Positions 37,044 to 44,725 are shown, numbered from the stretch's first letter. The stretch is DNA of 44,725 nt from Agathobaculum desmolans ATCC 43058 (GCF_000701665.1 NZ_JNJN01000023.1:1-44725), one strand, 5' to 3'. A program made the numbers and translations. Notes: generated by a model from the letters alone, not told the origin.

Positions 37044-38051
37044 TTATTTGTACAGCGCAGGTTTTTCCATCATTTCGATCGGCAGGAAGGTACCGGTGCC
37101 GCGCGAACGGTTGAGTGCATCCGCTGCGACACAGGCGGCATAGCCGTCCCAAGAGGAGGGGCCGTCCGGTGCGCCGGTTTCGGCCAGCGTTTTGACCCAA
37201 TGGGTCAGCTCGATATCATAGGCTTCGATGAAACGGTCCTTCCAGTCGGTCAGGATAGGGAAGGAGCGGGTCGCATCGGCACGCTTGACGACGGCGTAAG
37301 GGTCAGGCAGGTTGACCGTACCCTTTTCGCAGACAACCTGACACTGGATATCATAACCGTAGGCATCGGCCACCTGCACCTCAACATCAATACGGGCGCC
37401 GGATTTGGTCTCCAGCAACACGATCTGCGGGTTGTCATAGCCCTTGGTCGAGCAGGCGGACTGGCGCACCTTGAGCACCTGCCCGCTTTCGTATTCATCG
37501 GAAAGCAGCCAGCGGCAGATGTCCAGCTCGTGAATGGCTACGTTGGACACACCCATCTCGGTCTGGAAGCCATCCGGCTGGGAAACATTGCGGTGGCAGG
37601 CGTGAATCATCAGCGGCGCACCCAGCTCGCCCGAATCGATGATGCGCTTCATTTCGGCATAGCCGCGGTCGTAGCGGCGCATGAAGCCTACCTGCACCAA
37701 CCGTTTCCCCAGCGCGGTTTCGGCACGGATGATCTTTTCGCAGTCCGCGGCGCTCTGTGCCAGCGGCTTTTCGCAAAAGACGAATTTACTGTGGCGCAGC
37801 GCTTCCAGCACATACCCTGCGTGGCTGGGGTCGGACGAGGTGATGACAACGGCCTGCACCTCGGGGGCGGCGATCAGCTCTTCGCCGGTTGCGTAAGCCT
37901 TCAGCCCTTCGTACTGGGCGGCGGTTTTCCGTGCCGCTTCCTCGAAATAATCCGCACAGGCGACAACCTGACAGCCCGATACCAGATCGTGCAGGCGGCG
38001 GATGTGGTCGCGGCCGATGGCGCCGCAGCCGATAACACCGATATTCAACAT
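37044..38051 (-). CDS. Gfo/Idh/MocA family oxidoreductase (inositol 2-dehydrogenase-like)
   Basis: The 335-residue enzyme begins MLNIGVIGCGAIGRDHIRRL (NAD-binding) and contains CEKPLAQSAADC (catalytic Lys in EKP), GFMRRYDRGYAEMKRIIDSG, and NVAIHELDICRWLL with the conserved Asp and His positions. The closest functional group by motif is inositol 2-dehydrogenase. It lies 182 bases downstream of the sugar ABC importer genes in the same direction, beyond a terminator. It probably oxidises what the importer brings in. AAAGGAGAG precedes the ATG. It is only moderately similar to the product of the gene at 35724. Confidence 0.88.
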   Translation of the reverse strand: MLNIGVIGCGAIGRDHIRRLHDLVSGCQVVACADYFEEAARKTAAQYEGLKAYATGEELIAAPEVQAVVITSSDPSHAGYVLEALRHSKFVFCEKPLAQSAADCEKIIRAETALGKRLVQVGFMRRYDRGYAEMKRIIDSGELGAPLMIHACHRNVSQPDGFQTEMGVSNVAIHELDICRWLLSDEYESGQVLKVRQSACSTKGYDNPQIVLLETKSGARIDVEVQVADAYGYDIQCQVVCEKGTVNLPDPYAVVKRADATRSFPILTDWKDRFIEAYDIELTHWVKTLAETGAPDGPSSWDGYAACVAADALNRSRGTGTFLPIEMMEKPALYK

Positions 38052-38186
38052 AAATGCGCTCTCCTTTGTTTGGTAAGTTGTTTATTTCCCGTTTCGCACG
38101 GTGCGGATCAACTGTATGGCGGGCGGCAGTGGATGCAGCCGTAATACATATCTGTGCGATAAGGGTTTCATCCTTTTTCATTCTGA

Positions 38187-38218
38187 AAAAAGACTGCTGC
38201 GGATGCAGCAGTCTTTTT
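38187..38218 (-). terminator. Terminator after the ABC importer operon
   Basis: AAAAAGACTGCTGC and its complement around a GGAT loop, with T-runs on both strands; it lies 15 bases after the permease stop codon, which is at the low-coordinate end of that gene. Confidence 0.9.
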
Positions 38219-38232
38219 GGAAAGCAGTTTGC

Positions 38233-39228
38233 TTACTTGGCAGCCAGACGGCGAGCCTTGGCTTCCATGCGCTCACGGGTAACGTCGATGAATACGGCGA
38301 GGATGATAACCAGGCCGAGTACGATGTTCTGGATCGCAGAGGAAGCAGCCATCAGGGTGAAGCCGTTACGCAGGGTGCCGATGATCAGCGCGCCGAGGAT
38401 GGTGCCGAGCATGGTGCCCTTGCCGCCCATGAAGGAAGCGCCGCCGATGATGCACGCCGCGATCGCGTCGGTATCGAGCGGCTGGATCGCGTTTGCACCG
38501 TTGGTGATGGAGGAACGGCCGATCGAGATCAGGCCGGCCAGCGCTGCGCAGAAACCGGAAACCGTGTAGCAGAAGGTCAGTACGTTATCCGAGTGGATAC
38601 CGGACAGACGGGCAGCTTCCGGGTTGCCGCCTACACAGTAGATCGAGCGACCCAGCGCGGTGCGGGTCAGGAAGATGTGCATGATGATGTACAGAATGAT
38701 AACGAGCAGGAAGCATACCGGGATGCCGCCGCCCAGCGCGGTGAATACACGCTTAGAGCCCAGCCACATAACGCCTTCCGGGAAGCCGGAAACCATCTGC
38801 GAACCGGTTACCAGCAGCGCCATGCCCCAGAGGAAGTTCTTCATACCCAGCGTAGATACGAAGGGGTGGGGCAGGTGCAGACGGGTGAGGAGCATGCCGT
38901 TGATCCAGCCAACGAGCGTGCCGGCTGCGATTACGAGGACGATCATCAGGAACGAGTTCTCCGAACCGCGCTGTACCAGCATACCGGCTACACAGGCTGC
39001 GAACGTTGCGTTCGCGCCAACCGACAGGTCGATGCCGGCGGTGATCAGGCACAGCAGCATGCCGATCGACAGAACCGCGTTGAACGAGGTCTGGCTCAAT
39101 ACGTTCATCAGGTTGTTCGGCTGAATGAACTTGCCGCCGCTCATTACCGTGATCACGATACAGAGCAGCACCCAGGCGATCAGTACGCCAAGCTGATTAA
39201 ATTTACCCTTATTCTTTGTCTTAGTCAT
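38233..39228 (-). CDS. Sugar ABC transporter permease (RbsC-like)
   Basis: The 331-residue protein has about nine membrane segments. Family marks are CLITAGIDLSVGANATFAAC, LPHPFVSTLGMKNFLWG, TALGRSIYCVGGNPEAARLSG (the loop that contacts the ATPase) and CIIGGASFMGGKGTMLGTILGAL. It forms the membrane channel of a CUT2-type importer for ribose, galactose, xylose, inositol or similar. Its start overlaps the end of the ATPase gene by eight bases. The substrate is not given by the sequence; the neighbouring inositol-dehydrogenase-like enzyme suggests inositol. Confidence 0.93.
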   Translation of the reverse strand: MTKTKNKGKFNQLGVLIAWVLLCIVITVMSGGKFIQPNNLMNVLSQTSFNAVLSIGMLLCLITAGIDLSVGANATFAACVAGMLVQRGSENSFLMIVLVIAAGTLVGWINGMLLTRLHLPHPFVSTLGMKNFLWGMALLVTGSQMVSGFPEGVMWLGSKRVFTALGGGIPVCFLLVIILYIIMHIFLTRTALGRSIYCVGGNPEAARLSGIHSDNVLTFCYTVSGFCAALAGLISIGRSSITNGANAIQPLDTDAIAACIIGGASFMGGKGTMLGTILGALIIGTLRNGFTLMAASSAIQNIVLGLVIILAVFIDVTRERMEAKARRLAAK

Positions 39229-40729
39229 CTAAAGTACCTCCCCATGCAGCCTTCATGATAGATTCCTGATTAAAATGCTTGCTGTCGCGTTCGACCTGCG
39301 CCATGACCTTGCCGCCGCGCATGACGATGACACGGTCCGACATACCGAGGATCTCGGGCATTTCGGAGGAGATCATGATGACGCACTTGCCCTGCTTTAC
39401 AAGGCTGTTCATGACATTGTAAACCTCAACCTTCGCGCCGACGTCGATACCGCGGGTCGGCTCGTCGAAGATGAAGATATCCGCATCCGTGTTGACCCAC
39501 TTGCCGATAACAACCTTCTGCTGGTTGCCGCCGGAAAGCTGGCCGACGATCTCATCGATCGACGGGGTCTTGATGCGCAGCGAGGCAATGTGCTGCTCGC
39601 CGGTTTCGAGAATACGCTTCTCGTTCAGGAAGGGGCCGTCGCTGAAGCCCTTCAGGTTGGCAAGGATCAGGTTGGTGCGGATGGTCTGCGCCAATACCAG
39701 ACCCTGACCCTTACGGTCCTCGGTCAGGAAGGCGATGCCTGCCTGAATCGCGTCGCGCGGGGTCTTGATCTTGGCTTCCTTGCCGTGGATGTATACCTTG
39801 CCGCCGTCGATCGGGTCTGCGCCGAAAATCGCGCGCATGGTCTCGGTACGGCCTGCGCCGACCAGACCGGCAAAGCCGAGGATCTGTCCGCCGTATGCTT
39901 CAAAGTTTACGTCGTACAGCACGCCGCCCTCTTCCAGATGCTCTACCTTGAGCATCGGCTCGGCGCTCTTCTGGCCGAATTCCTTCGGGAACTGGTTCTC
40001 GAGGGTACGGCCTACCATGCCGGCGATCAGGTCGTCGTTATCGGTTTCGGTTACCTTCTTGGTCCAGATGTGCTCGCCGTCACGCATAACGGTAACGCGG
40101 TCGCACAGCTCGAACAGCTCTTCCAACTTATGCGATACAAAGACGATGCCGATGCCGCGGTCGCGCAGGTCGCGGCAGGTGGTCATCAGCTGCTCAACTT
40201 CCTTTTCGCCCAAAGAGGAGGTCGGCTCGTCCATAATGATCATTTTTGCGTCGATCAGAACCGCCTTGGCGATTTCGATCATCTGCTGCACGCCCATGCC
40301 GAACGTGCCCGCAGCCTTGGTCGGATCGATATCCTGACCCAGCGAGGCCATGACTTCCTTGGCCTTTTTGTGCATCGTGGGGTAATCGAGCAGACCGCCC
40401 GGCCCCTTGATCCACTTGTTGATGAAGATATTGTCGGTAACGCTCAGCAGCTTTTCGATGTTCAGCTCCTGATATACACAAGCGATACCGGCAGCGGCGG
40501 AGTCGTTCGGGTCCTTAAAATGCATTTCCTGACCGTTGACGAAGATCTGGCCTTCGTCTGCCTGATGCACGCCTGTCAGCACCTTGATCAGCGTCGACTT
40601 ACCCGCACCGTTCTCGCCGATCAGACCGAGAATTTCGCCCGGCTTAACCGCCAGGCTCATGTTCTTCAGCGCTACGACGCCCGGAAAGCGCTTGGTCGCG
40701 TTTTTCAGTTCTACTACATATTCACTCAT
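39221..40729 (-). CDS. Sugar ABC transporter ATP-binding protein with two nucleotide-binding domains (RbsA/MglA-like)
   Basis: The 502-residue protein is a fused pair of ABC ATPase domains. The first has Walker A GENGAGKST near residue 39, a signature-like FGMGVQQMIEIAKAV and Walker B MIIMDEPTSSL. The second has a degenerate Walker A (GLVGAGRTE), the signature LSGGNQQKVVIGKW and Walker B IFIFDEPTRGID. This asymmetry is typical of CUT2 importers. The start at 40729 follows AAAAGGTGA. It lies between the binding-protein gene and the permease gene. Confidence 0.95.
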   Translation of the reverse strand: MSEYVVELKNATKRFPGVVALKNMSLAVKPGEILGLIGENGAGKSTLIKVLTGVHQADEGQIFVNGQEMHFKDPNDSAAAGIACVYQELNIEKLLSVTDNIFINKWIKGPGGLLDYPTMHKKAKEVMASLGQDIDPTKAAGTFGMGVQQMIEIAKAVLIDAKMIIMDEPTSSLGEKEVEQLMTTCRDLRDRGIGIVFVSHKLEELFELCDRVTVMRDGEHIWTKKVTETDNDDLIAGMVGRTLENQFPKEFGQKSAEPMLKVEHLEEGGVLYDVNFEAYGGQILGFAGLVGAGRTETMRAIFGADPIDGGKVYIHGKEAKIKTPRDAIQAGIAFLTEDRKGQGLVLAQTIRTNLILANLKGFSDGPFLNEKRILETGEQHIASLRIKTPSIDEIVGQLSGGNQQKVVIGKWVNTDADIFIFDEPTRGIDVGAKVEVYNVMNSLVKQGKCVIMISSEMPEILGMSDRVIVMRGGKVMAQVERDSKHFNQESIMKAAWGGTLDD

Positions 40730-40867
40730 TGCATAATCACCTTTTCTTCTCCGAGAGGGGGGTTGACGCAAACTTTGACTGGTGCCGCTCTCGGTGCGGC
40801 CAGCCCGTGCAGATGAGGAACCGGCTTGCGAAAGGTTTGCCGTCTTTCTTGCCGTTTGGAAATACGA

Positions 40868-40909
40868 ACGCCCCTGCAAGATTTTTACTCAAATCGTTTA
40901 CAGGGGCGT
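40868..40909 (-). repeat. Stem-loop with a cre-like loop between the binding-protein and ATPase genes
   Basis: ACGCCCCTG (40868-40876) pairs with CAGGGGCGT (40901-40909). On the minus strand the loop and inner stem read TGTAAACGATTTGA (40889-40902), one mismatch from the catabolite-responsive element TGWAANCGNTNWCA. A stem here may lower expression of the ATPase and permease relative to the binding protein; CcpA binding would add a roadblock. The rest of the 215-base gap shows nothing further. Confidence 0.5.
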
Positions 40910-40944
40910 CGGTATTATGATTTACTCACACCCAGTTGGTGATC

Positions 40945-41961
40945 TTACTTGACAGCGTCGAGGTAGCCCTGCAGGGTGTCCTTGCGCTCCTGCGCGTTGT
41001 CCTTGGTAACAACGTCCGCACCGGAGTCGATGAACGCTTTGATTTCGCCGCCGTCGAGCTTGGTTACAACAGCCTCAACAGCCTTGTAGCCCATCTCGTA
41101 GCCCTGCTGCGCAACGGACATGGTCAGACGGTCCTCGAGGATCGCGGTGCAGGCGGACTGGATGCCGTCAAAGCCGAGGAATACAGTGTTCTTGTAGTTC
41201 TCGTTGTTAGCAGCAACCTTAGCCGCAGCCATCGCCATATCGTCGTTGTTCGCGCAGATGATCGCGATGCCTTCCGGATACTTGGAGATGATGCCTTCCA
41301 TCGCAGCAACAGCCTTGTCAGCTACTGCGTCAGCGTACTGTACTTCCTTTTCGAGGAAGTCGCCGCCGGCAGCTTCAACGCCGGCCTTGTAACCGTTCAT
41401 ACGGTCGGTGTTGGTGGTGTCGCCTTCAACGCCTGCGATCTCGATGCACTTGATCTCTTCCCAGCCGAGTTCCTTAGCGAGCTTGACAGCAGCCTCGCCG
41501 CCCTTCTTACCAGCAGCCTCGTTACCGGTGCCTACGAAGGACAGAACTTCGGGGGCGTCGATCTTGGTGTCAACCGCAACGATCGGCTTGGTCTGGCCCT
41601 TGATCAGGTTGGCAACCATGTCAGCCTGCAGCGGAGCGATAACGTAGCCGTCGTAGTCGCTGGACAGGTCGGTCTGGATCATGTTGAGCTGCTCGTCGTA
41701 AGCGGTCTCGGAAGTTGCGCCCTTAACCTCGACCTCAACATTGTCGTGCTCCTTGTCGTACGCCTTCGCGCCGGCAACTACGTACTGCCAGTACTCGGAA
41801 GCGGTGGTCTTCAGGATCACGTCGATCTTGTAGGAGTCGCCGCCTGCCTGAGCGCCTGTATCACCGCCGTCGGCCGGCTGCTGATCGCCGTTGTTGCCGC
41901 ACGCTGCCAGGCTTGCGCACATTGCGCCCGCGAGTAACATTGCAAGTAGTCTCTTCTTCAT
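40945..41961 (-). CDS. Sugar ABC transporter substrate-binding lipoprotein
   Basis: A 338-residue periplasmic-binding-protein-type lipoprotein. The signal peptide ends in the lipobox LAAC with lipidated Cys21, followed by a Gly/Asp/Gln-rich linker and two Rossmann-like lobes (YKIDVILKTTASEYWQYVVA to TLQGYLDAVK). QADMVANLIKGQTKPIVAVDT and ICANNDDMAMAAAKVA are usual for ribose/inositol/galactose-type proteins (peripla_BP_4). It gives substrate to the importer encoded downstream. AAAGGAGAGAGG precedes the ATG. It should be the most abundant product of the operon. Confidence 0.94.
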   Translation of the reverse strand: MKKRLLAMLLAGAMCASLAACGNNGDQQPADGGDTGAQAGGDSYKIDVILKTTASEYWQYVVAGAKAYDKEHDNVEVEVKGATSETAYDEQLNMIQTDLSSDYDGYVIAPLQADMVANLIKGQTKPIVAVDTKIDAPEVLSFVGTGNEAAGKKGGEAAVKLAKELGWEEIKCIEIAGVEGDTTNTDRMNGYKAGVEAAGGDFLEKEVQYADAVADKAVAAMEGIISKYPEGIAIICANNDDMAMAAAKVAANNENYKNTVFLGFDGIQSACTAILEDRLTMSVAQQGYEMGYKAVEAVVTKLDGGEIKAFIDSGADVVTKDNAQERKDTLQGYLDAVK

Positions 41962-42005
41962 GATAAACCTCTCTCCTTTTTCTGTGCAGAACATGGGCAT
42001 CGCGT

Positions 42006-42117
42006 TTCGGGGATATCCCCGAAGAAGAGAAGGCGCACGCCTTCTCTTTGCTGTGTGACATATTCCGCTTTGATGTGACTCTGCCGCATTGCAGAGCCGG
42101 GGAACGCTCCAACGTTC
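42006..42117 (-). repeat. Structured 5' leader of the sugar importer operon
   Basis: Three stems lie between the promoter and the start codon: TTCGGGGATATCCCCGAA (42006-42023, perfect), AAGAGAAGGCG with its complement (42025-42048, 11 pairs, two-base gap) and CTCTGC with GCAGAG (42079-42096). Next to the likely transcription start is GAACG-N6-CGTTC (42102-42117), a possible LacI-type operator. The stems may protect the message or regulate it; I see no known riboswitch. Confidence 0.55.
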
Positions 42118-42124
42118 TGTAACC

Positions 42125-42153
42125 ATTTTAATGCATTTGGGGATGTTTGACAA
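42125..42153 (-). promoter_or_regulatory. Promoter of the sugar importer operon
   Basis: On the minus strand TTGTCA (42148-42153) and TAAAAT (42125-42130) are 17 bases apart, with a leader of about 155 bases before the start codon. Confidence 0.65.
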
Positions 42154-42342
42154 GAGTGGATTGGTATTTTTGTTGCTAATAGTGGTTTCCGGTTCGGTGG
42201 TTTTGTGCAGGTTCACAAAGAAAGCAGAAGCAAATAGAATTCCTATGCTGTGCATTGTGCAAAACGACGGGGAGTAGGAGATTTTAGATAACAAAATGAC
42301 CGTTAAATATCCGCTTGTTTGGTGATATTATGGAGAAATCGC

Positions 42343-42372
42343 TTGCGGCTAAAGGTTACAGTGTGGTAAAAT
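42343..42372 (+). promoter_or_regulatory. Promoter of the TIM-barrel gene
   Basis: TTGCGG (42343-42348) and TAAAAT (42367-42372) are 18 bases apart; the -10 box lies inside a 20-base near-palindrome. Confidence 0.5.
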
Positions 42373-42380
42373 TATCACAC
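42361..42380 (+). promoter_or_regulatory. Palindromic operator over the TIM-barrel promoter
   Basis: GTGTGGTAAAATTATCACAC is a palindrome with a single mismatched pair (9 of 10). It covers the -10 box and ends 25 bases before the ATG at 42406. It probably binds a dimeric repressor; no regulator gene is adjacent. Confidence 0.65.
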
Positions 42381-42405
42381 ATTCATGCAGAAAAGAGGAA
42401 GCGGA

Positions 42406-43335
42406 ATGAAACTGGCCGTTAAGACCTGTACATTAGATATGCCATATGAAGAGATGCTGGACTTTTGCGCTGCGCAGAAGGTTGCCGCGCTGGAGATCGG
42501 AACGGGCAACTGGTCGGGGGCGCCGCACTGCGACTTGGATCTGCTGGTGCGCGACCGGATCGCGCGGGAGCGCTGGTATGACGCCATGCGCTGCCGAGGG
42601 CTGGAGCTGTGCGCATTGAACTGCTCAGGCAATCCGCTGGCTTATGAAAAGGAAATGGATGTGACCCGGCAGACTTTCGAACTGGCACAGCAGCTTGGGG
42701 TCAAAAAAATCGTGATGATGAGCGGTCTGCCGGCTGGCTGCGCCGGGGATAAAACGCCGGTGTGGATCACAACATCGTGGCCGCCGGAAACACAGGATAT
42801 TCTGGATTACCAGTGGAATGAGGTGGCGATCCCGGCGTGGAAGCAGATCGTCCGCATGGCGGAGGACTGCGGTATCAAGCAGATTGCGCTGGAAAACCAT
42901 GGGATGCAGCTGGTTTATAATCCGGAAACCTGCCTGCGCCTGCGCGACGCGGTAGGGCCGATGGTCGGCATGAACCTTGATCCGTCGCACCTGTTCTGGA
43001 TGGGCGGCGACCCGATCGAGGCGGCGCGGGTGCTGGGTGAGCATGGCGCGATCTATCACATCCACGGCAAGGATTCCCGTCCGGAGCGCCGGTATTGGCA
43101 GCCCAATGGGATGCTGGATACCAAGCCGATCGATGCATTTGCACAGCGTGCATGGAATTATGTTGCAGTCGGTGCAGGGCATGATGCGAAGTGGTGGAAG
43201 GAGTTTTTTTCGGTTGTGCGGATGTCGGGATATGATGGTGCGGTATCGCTGGAAATGGAAGATCTGACATTGTCCATGCTGGATGGGCATCTGGCAAGCC
43301 TGCGTGTTCTGCGGGAAACGCTGAATATCGAATAA
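42406..43335 (+). CDS. Sugar phosphate isomerase/epimerase-like TIM barrel protein
   Basis: The 309-residue protein is a xylose-isomerase-like TIM barrel (AP endonuclease 2 superfamily). Metal-ligand motifs are visible on successive strands: IALENHG (Glu), NLDPSHLFWMGG (Asp and His), IYHIHGKDSRPE (His) and AVSLEMED (Glu). Relatives include inosose dehydratase IolE, isomerase IolI, and hydroxypyruvate and tagatose epimerases. Being divergent from a sugar importer with inositol-dehydrogenase-like genes nearby, it may process the oxidised product. AGAGGAAGCGGA precedes the ATG at 42406. The exact reaction is open. Confidence 0.85.
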   Translation: MKLAVKTCTLDMPYEEMLDFCAAQKVAALEIGTGNWSGAPHCDLDLLVRDRIARERWYDAMRCRGLELCALNCSGNPLAYEKEMDVTRQTFELAQQLGVKKIVMMSGLPAGCAGDKTPVWITTSWPPETQDILDYQWNEVAIPAWKQIVRMAEDCGIKQIALENHGMQLVYNPETCLRLRDAVGPMVGMNLDPSHLFWMGGDPIEAARVLGEHGAIYHIHGKDSRPERRYWQPNGMLDTKPIDAFAQRAWNYVAVGAGHDAKWWKEFFSVVRMSGYDGAVSLEMEDLTLSMLDGHLASLRVLRETLNIE

Positions 43336-43362
43336 CAGTTCCTTATTATGAATAAAAGATAA

Positions 43363-43400
43363 AACGCATCCCCGGCAGAGCAGTCTGCCGGGGATGCGTT
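43363..43400. terminator. Shared terminator between the TIM-barrel gene and metA
   Basis: Seventeen perfect pairs (AACGCATCCCCGGCAGA) around a GCAG loop. The T-rich side faces the minus strand, so it fits metA best. Confidence 0.85.
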
Positions 43401-43402
43401 GT

Positions 43403-44317
43403 TCAGATTTTGTTTAAATAATAGGGGGTTGTCTGGTAAACATAATAGTTGATCCAGTTGGTATAAAACAGGTGTGCGTGCGCTTTCCATGTGACAAGGA
43501 TTTCATCATCCGGGTCATCGTTGCGGAAATAGTGTGCCGGTACGGCGGGATTCAGACCCTTTCCCATGTCGCGCTCGTATTCCTTTTTCAGCGTGTCGGA
43601 ATCATACTCGCTGTGACCGAGCACAAAAACCTGACGGCCGTTCATCGCTTCTGCAATATATACACCGGCTTCGCTGGATTCCGCCAACAGCAATAGGCGG
43701 CTGTCCCGACGGATATCCTCGGCGCGCACTTCGGTATGGCGGGAGTGCGGAGCGGAAAATACATCGTCAAAACCGCGCAGCAGCGGCTCCTTGGGATACA
43801 GCACGTGATGGCGGAAAATTCCTGACATTTTTTGCGGCAGGGGATATTTGGGGATGCCGTAATGGTAATACAGACCGGCTTGTGCGCCCCAGCAGATATG
43901 CAGAGTGGAGTGGACATGGGTCTTGGTCCATTCCATAATCTCAACCAGTTCGTCCCAGTATTCCACCTGTTCAAATGGAAGATTTTCAACCGGCGCACCG
44001 GTGATGATGAACCCATCGTATTTGCGATCCCGGATATCATCGAATGTTTTATAAAAGGTAAGCAGATGATCTTCCGGTGTGTTTTTGGAGTGATAGGTCT
44101 TGGTTTGGATCAGGTCTACCTCGATTTGGATAGGGGTGTTGGATAAGCAGCGCAGAATCTGCGTTTCGGTGGTGATCTTAAGCGGCATCAGATTGAGCAG
44201 AGCAATGCGCAGCGGACGGATATCCTGTGTAGCCGCGCGGTGCTCGGTCATAACGAAAATGTTTTCACTCTCCAGCACCGCACGTGCGGGCAGACTGTCG
44301 GCTATCTTGATTGGCAA
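43403..44317 (-). CDS. metA: Homoserine O-acetyltransferase (MetA type)
   Basis: A 304-residue enzyme of the MetA family, which acylates homoserine at the start of methionine synthesis. Catalytic residues are at their standard numbers: Cys142 in HICWGAQAG, and His235 with Glu237 in LGHSEYD. Residue 111 is Glu (GAPVEN). In this family Glu111 has been linked to acetyl-CoA use (Bacillus cereus) and Gly111 to succinyl-CoA (E. coli), so acetyl transfer is expected. The start codon is TTG, nine bases after AGGAGG; no ATG fits the family N terminus. No S-box riboswitch is visible upstream. Confidence 0.94.
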   Translation of the reverse strand: MPIKIADSLPARAVLESENIFVMTEHRAATQDIRPLRIALLNLMPLKITTETQILRCLSNTPIQIEVDLIQTKTYHSKNTPEDHLLTFYKTFDDIRDRKYDGFIITGAPVENLPFEQVEYWDELVEIMEWTKTHVHSTLHICWGAQAGLYYHYGIPKYPLPQKMSGIFRHHVLYPKEPLLRGFDDVFSAPHSRHTEVRAEDIRRDSRLLLLAESSEAGVYIAEAMNGRQVFVLGHSEYDSDTLKKEYERDMGKGLNPAVPAHYFRNDDPDDEILVTWKAHAHLFYTNWINYYVYQTTPYYLNKI

Positions 44318-44360
44318 AAGCCGACACCTCCTTTATTGATAGATACTTTATTACTATACT

Positions 44361-44389
44361 ATTATAACAGATAACACACGCTGTAACAA
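44361..44389 (-). promoter_or_regulatory. metA promoter
   Basis: On the minus strand TTGTTA (44384-44389) and TATAAT (44361-44366) are 17 bases apart, 44 bases before the TTG start. Confidence 0.8.
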
Positions 44390-44425
44390 GAAGAAGAAAA
44401 CCCTCGAAAAAAGTCAAAAAAACAG

Positions 44426-44454
44426 TTGACAATGCGGGGGAGGAGGAGTATACT
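44426..44454 (+). promoter_or_regulatory. Tandem promoter P1 (rRNA-type)
   Basis: TTGACA (44426-44431) and TATACT (44449-44454) are exactly 17 bases apart, followed by a GGGGCGGCGG stretch at 44473-44482. Confidence 0.88.
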
Positions 44455-44518
44455 AAATGAGCTGTCCCGGAAGGGGCGGCGGCCCGGAAAAAAGATTTGG
44501 AAAAAACGAAAAAAGTTG

Positions 44519-44547
44519 TTGACAAATCCGGAACGGGCTGATATACT
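44519..44547 (+). promoter_or_regulatory. Tandem promoter P2 (rRNA-type)
   Basis: TTGACA (44519-44524) and TATACT (44542-44547) are 17 bases apart. The segment after it repeats the pattern found after P1 (GGCTG, AGGCGGCGG, then A-rich). Confidence 0.88.
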
Positions 44548-44640
44548 GAATAGGCTGCTTCAAAAAGAGGCGGCGGTCAGAAAAGTTCGAAAAACGGCAG
44601 GAAAGCTTCGGAAATCTTGAAAAAAGATTGAAAAAAGTTC

Positions 44641-44669
44641 TTGACAAAACGAACTGAGTATGATAAACT
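44641..44669 (+). promoter_or_regulatory. Tandem promoter P3 (rRNA-type) and leader start
   Basis: TTGACA (44641-44646) and TAAACT (44664-44669) are 17 bases apart. The sequence after it (TACCTTGTAAATTAAACAAC, 44696-44715) resembles the boxA-containing leader that precedes 16S rRNA genes in Clostridia. An rRNA operon probably starts just beyond the window. Confidence 0.8.
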
Positions 44670-44725
44670 AAGAAAGCTGCCAACGCAGCGGATTGTACCT
44701 TGTAAATTAAACAACGAAAAAGCTT

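Noticed and set aside
39275-40816. A 513-codon open frame opposite the ABC ATPase gene
   Set aside because: Shadow of a conserved gene with all expected ABC motifs on the other strand.
44318-44400. S-box (SAM) riboswitch before metA
   Set aside because: Only 44 bases separate the -10 box from the start codon; no conserved S-box elements are present.
44426-44620. A 64-codon basic protein at the right edge
   Set aside because: It overlaps two perfect promoters and their spacer repeats; the Lys and Arg content results from A-rich DNA.

Overview
The window looks like a chromosomal segment of a moderately GC-rich, spore-forming Bacillota of class Clostridia, perhaps a gut Oscillospirales relative. 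That is inferred from a tRNA-sensing T-box leader on an ilv operon, the hrcA-grpE-dnaK-dnaJ order under a CIRCE operator, a LexA box of the Gram-positive type, strong AGGAGG ribosome sites, and a piece of the forespore sigma factor gene sigG. No 16S sequence lies in the window, so the placement is a judgement.

Layout. 1-323: the end of an insertion sequence with a partial transposase gene. 370-2132 (minus): a flavin reductase/rubredoxin fusion and a YetF/DUF421 plus DUF4363 pair. 2233-7848: a consensus promoter, a T-box leader and ilvB-ilvN-ilvC-ilvD, with seven consecutive hairpins between ilvC and ilvD. 7850-8444: AT-rich DNA without a recognised gene. 8445-12513: an Hpt protein, a single-domain response regulator and a hybrid histidine kinase whose frame is broken twice. 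12837-18566: pyrE, an Lrp-type regulator with an aminotransferase, and a tightly packed group encoding a DUF2461 protein, a DEDDh exonuclease, a small membrane protein and an AI-2E family transporter. 18591-20099 (minus): a small secreted protein and pta.

20308-22384 is the most unusual part. A small gene is coupled to a large serine recombinase gene, and 17 bases after the recombinase stop codon lies an intact, in-frame 3' portion of sigG that lacks about the first 90 codons. The break is at the PMIIGEI block, close to the position where the skin element splits sigK in Bacillus and Clostridioides. The 5' part of sigG is not in the window. This resembles one end of a recombinase-controlled split of a forespore sigma factor, or the scar of one.

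22457-30434 carries ilvE, a secreted protein with a degenerate polysaccharide-deacetylase domain, a SLOG protein behind a LexA box, a YihY/BrkB membrane protein, a flavin reductase, an Xre regulator with a membrane protein, citrate synthase and a 3-hydroxyisobutyrate-dehydrogenase-like enzyme. 30497-35504 (minus) is the class I heat-shock operon, with a second hairpin array between grpE and dnaK. 35724-43335 holds two Gfo/Idh/MocA dehydrogenases, a sugar ABC importer and a divergent sugar-isomerase-like TIM barrel, which together suggest uptake and oxidation of inositol or a related polyol. A third hairpin array separates the two dehydrogenase genes. 43403-44317 (minus) is metA with the acetyl-CoA-type Glu111. 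The right end holds three tandem consensus promoters with short repeats, as found upstream of an rRNA operon.

Branched-chain amino acid synthesis is nearly complete here (ilvB, N, C, D and E). pta and gltA add central carbon metabolism. Recurrent themes are tandem intergenic hairpins and operators that overlap promoters.
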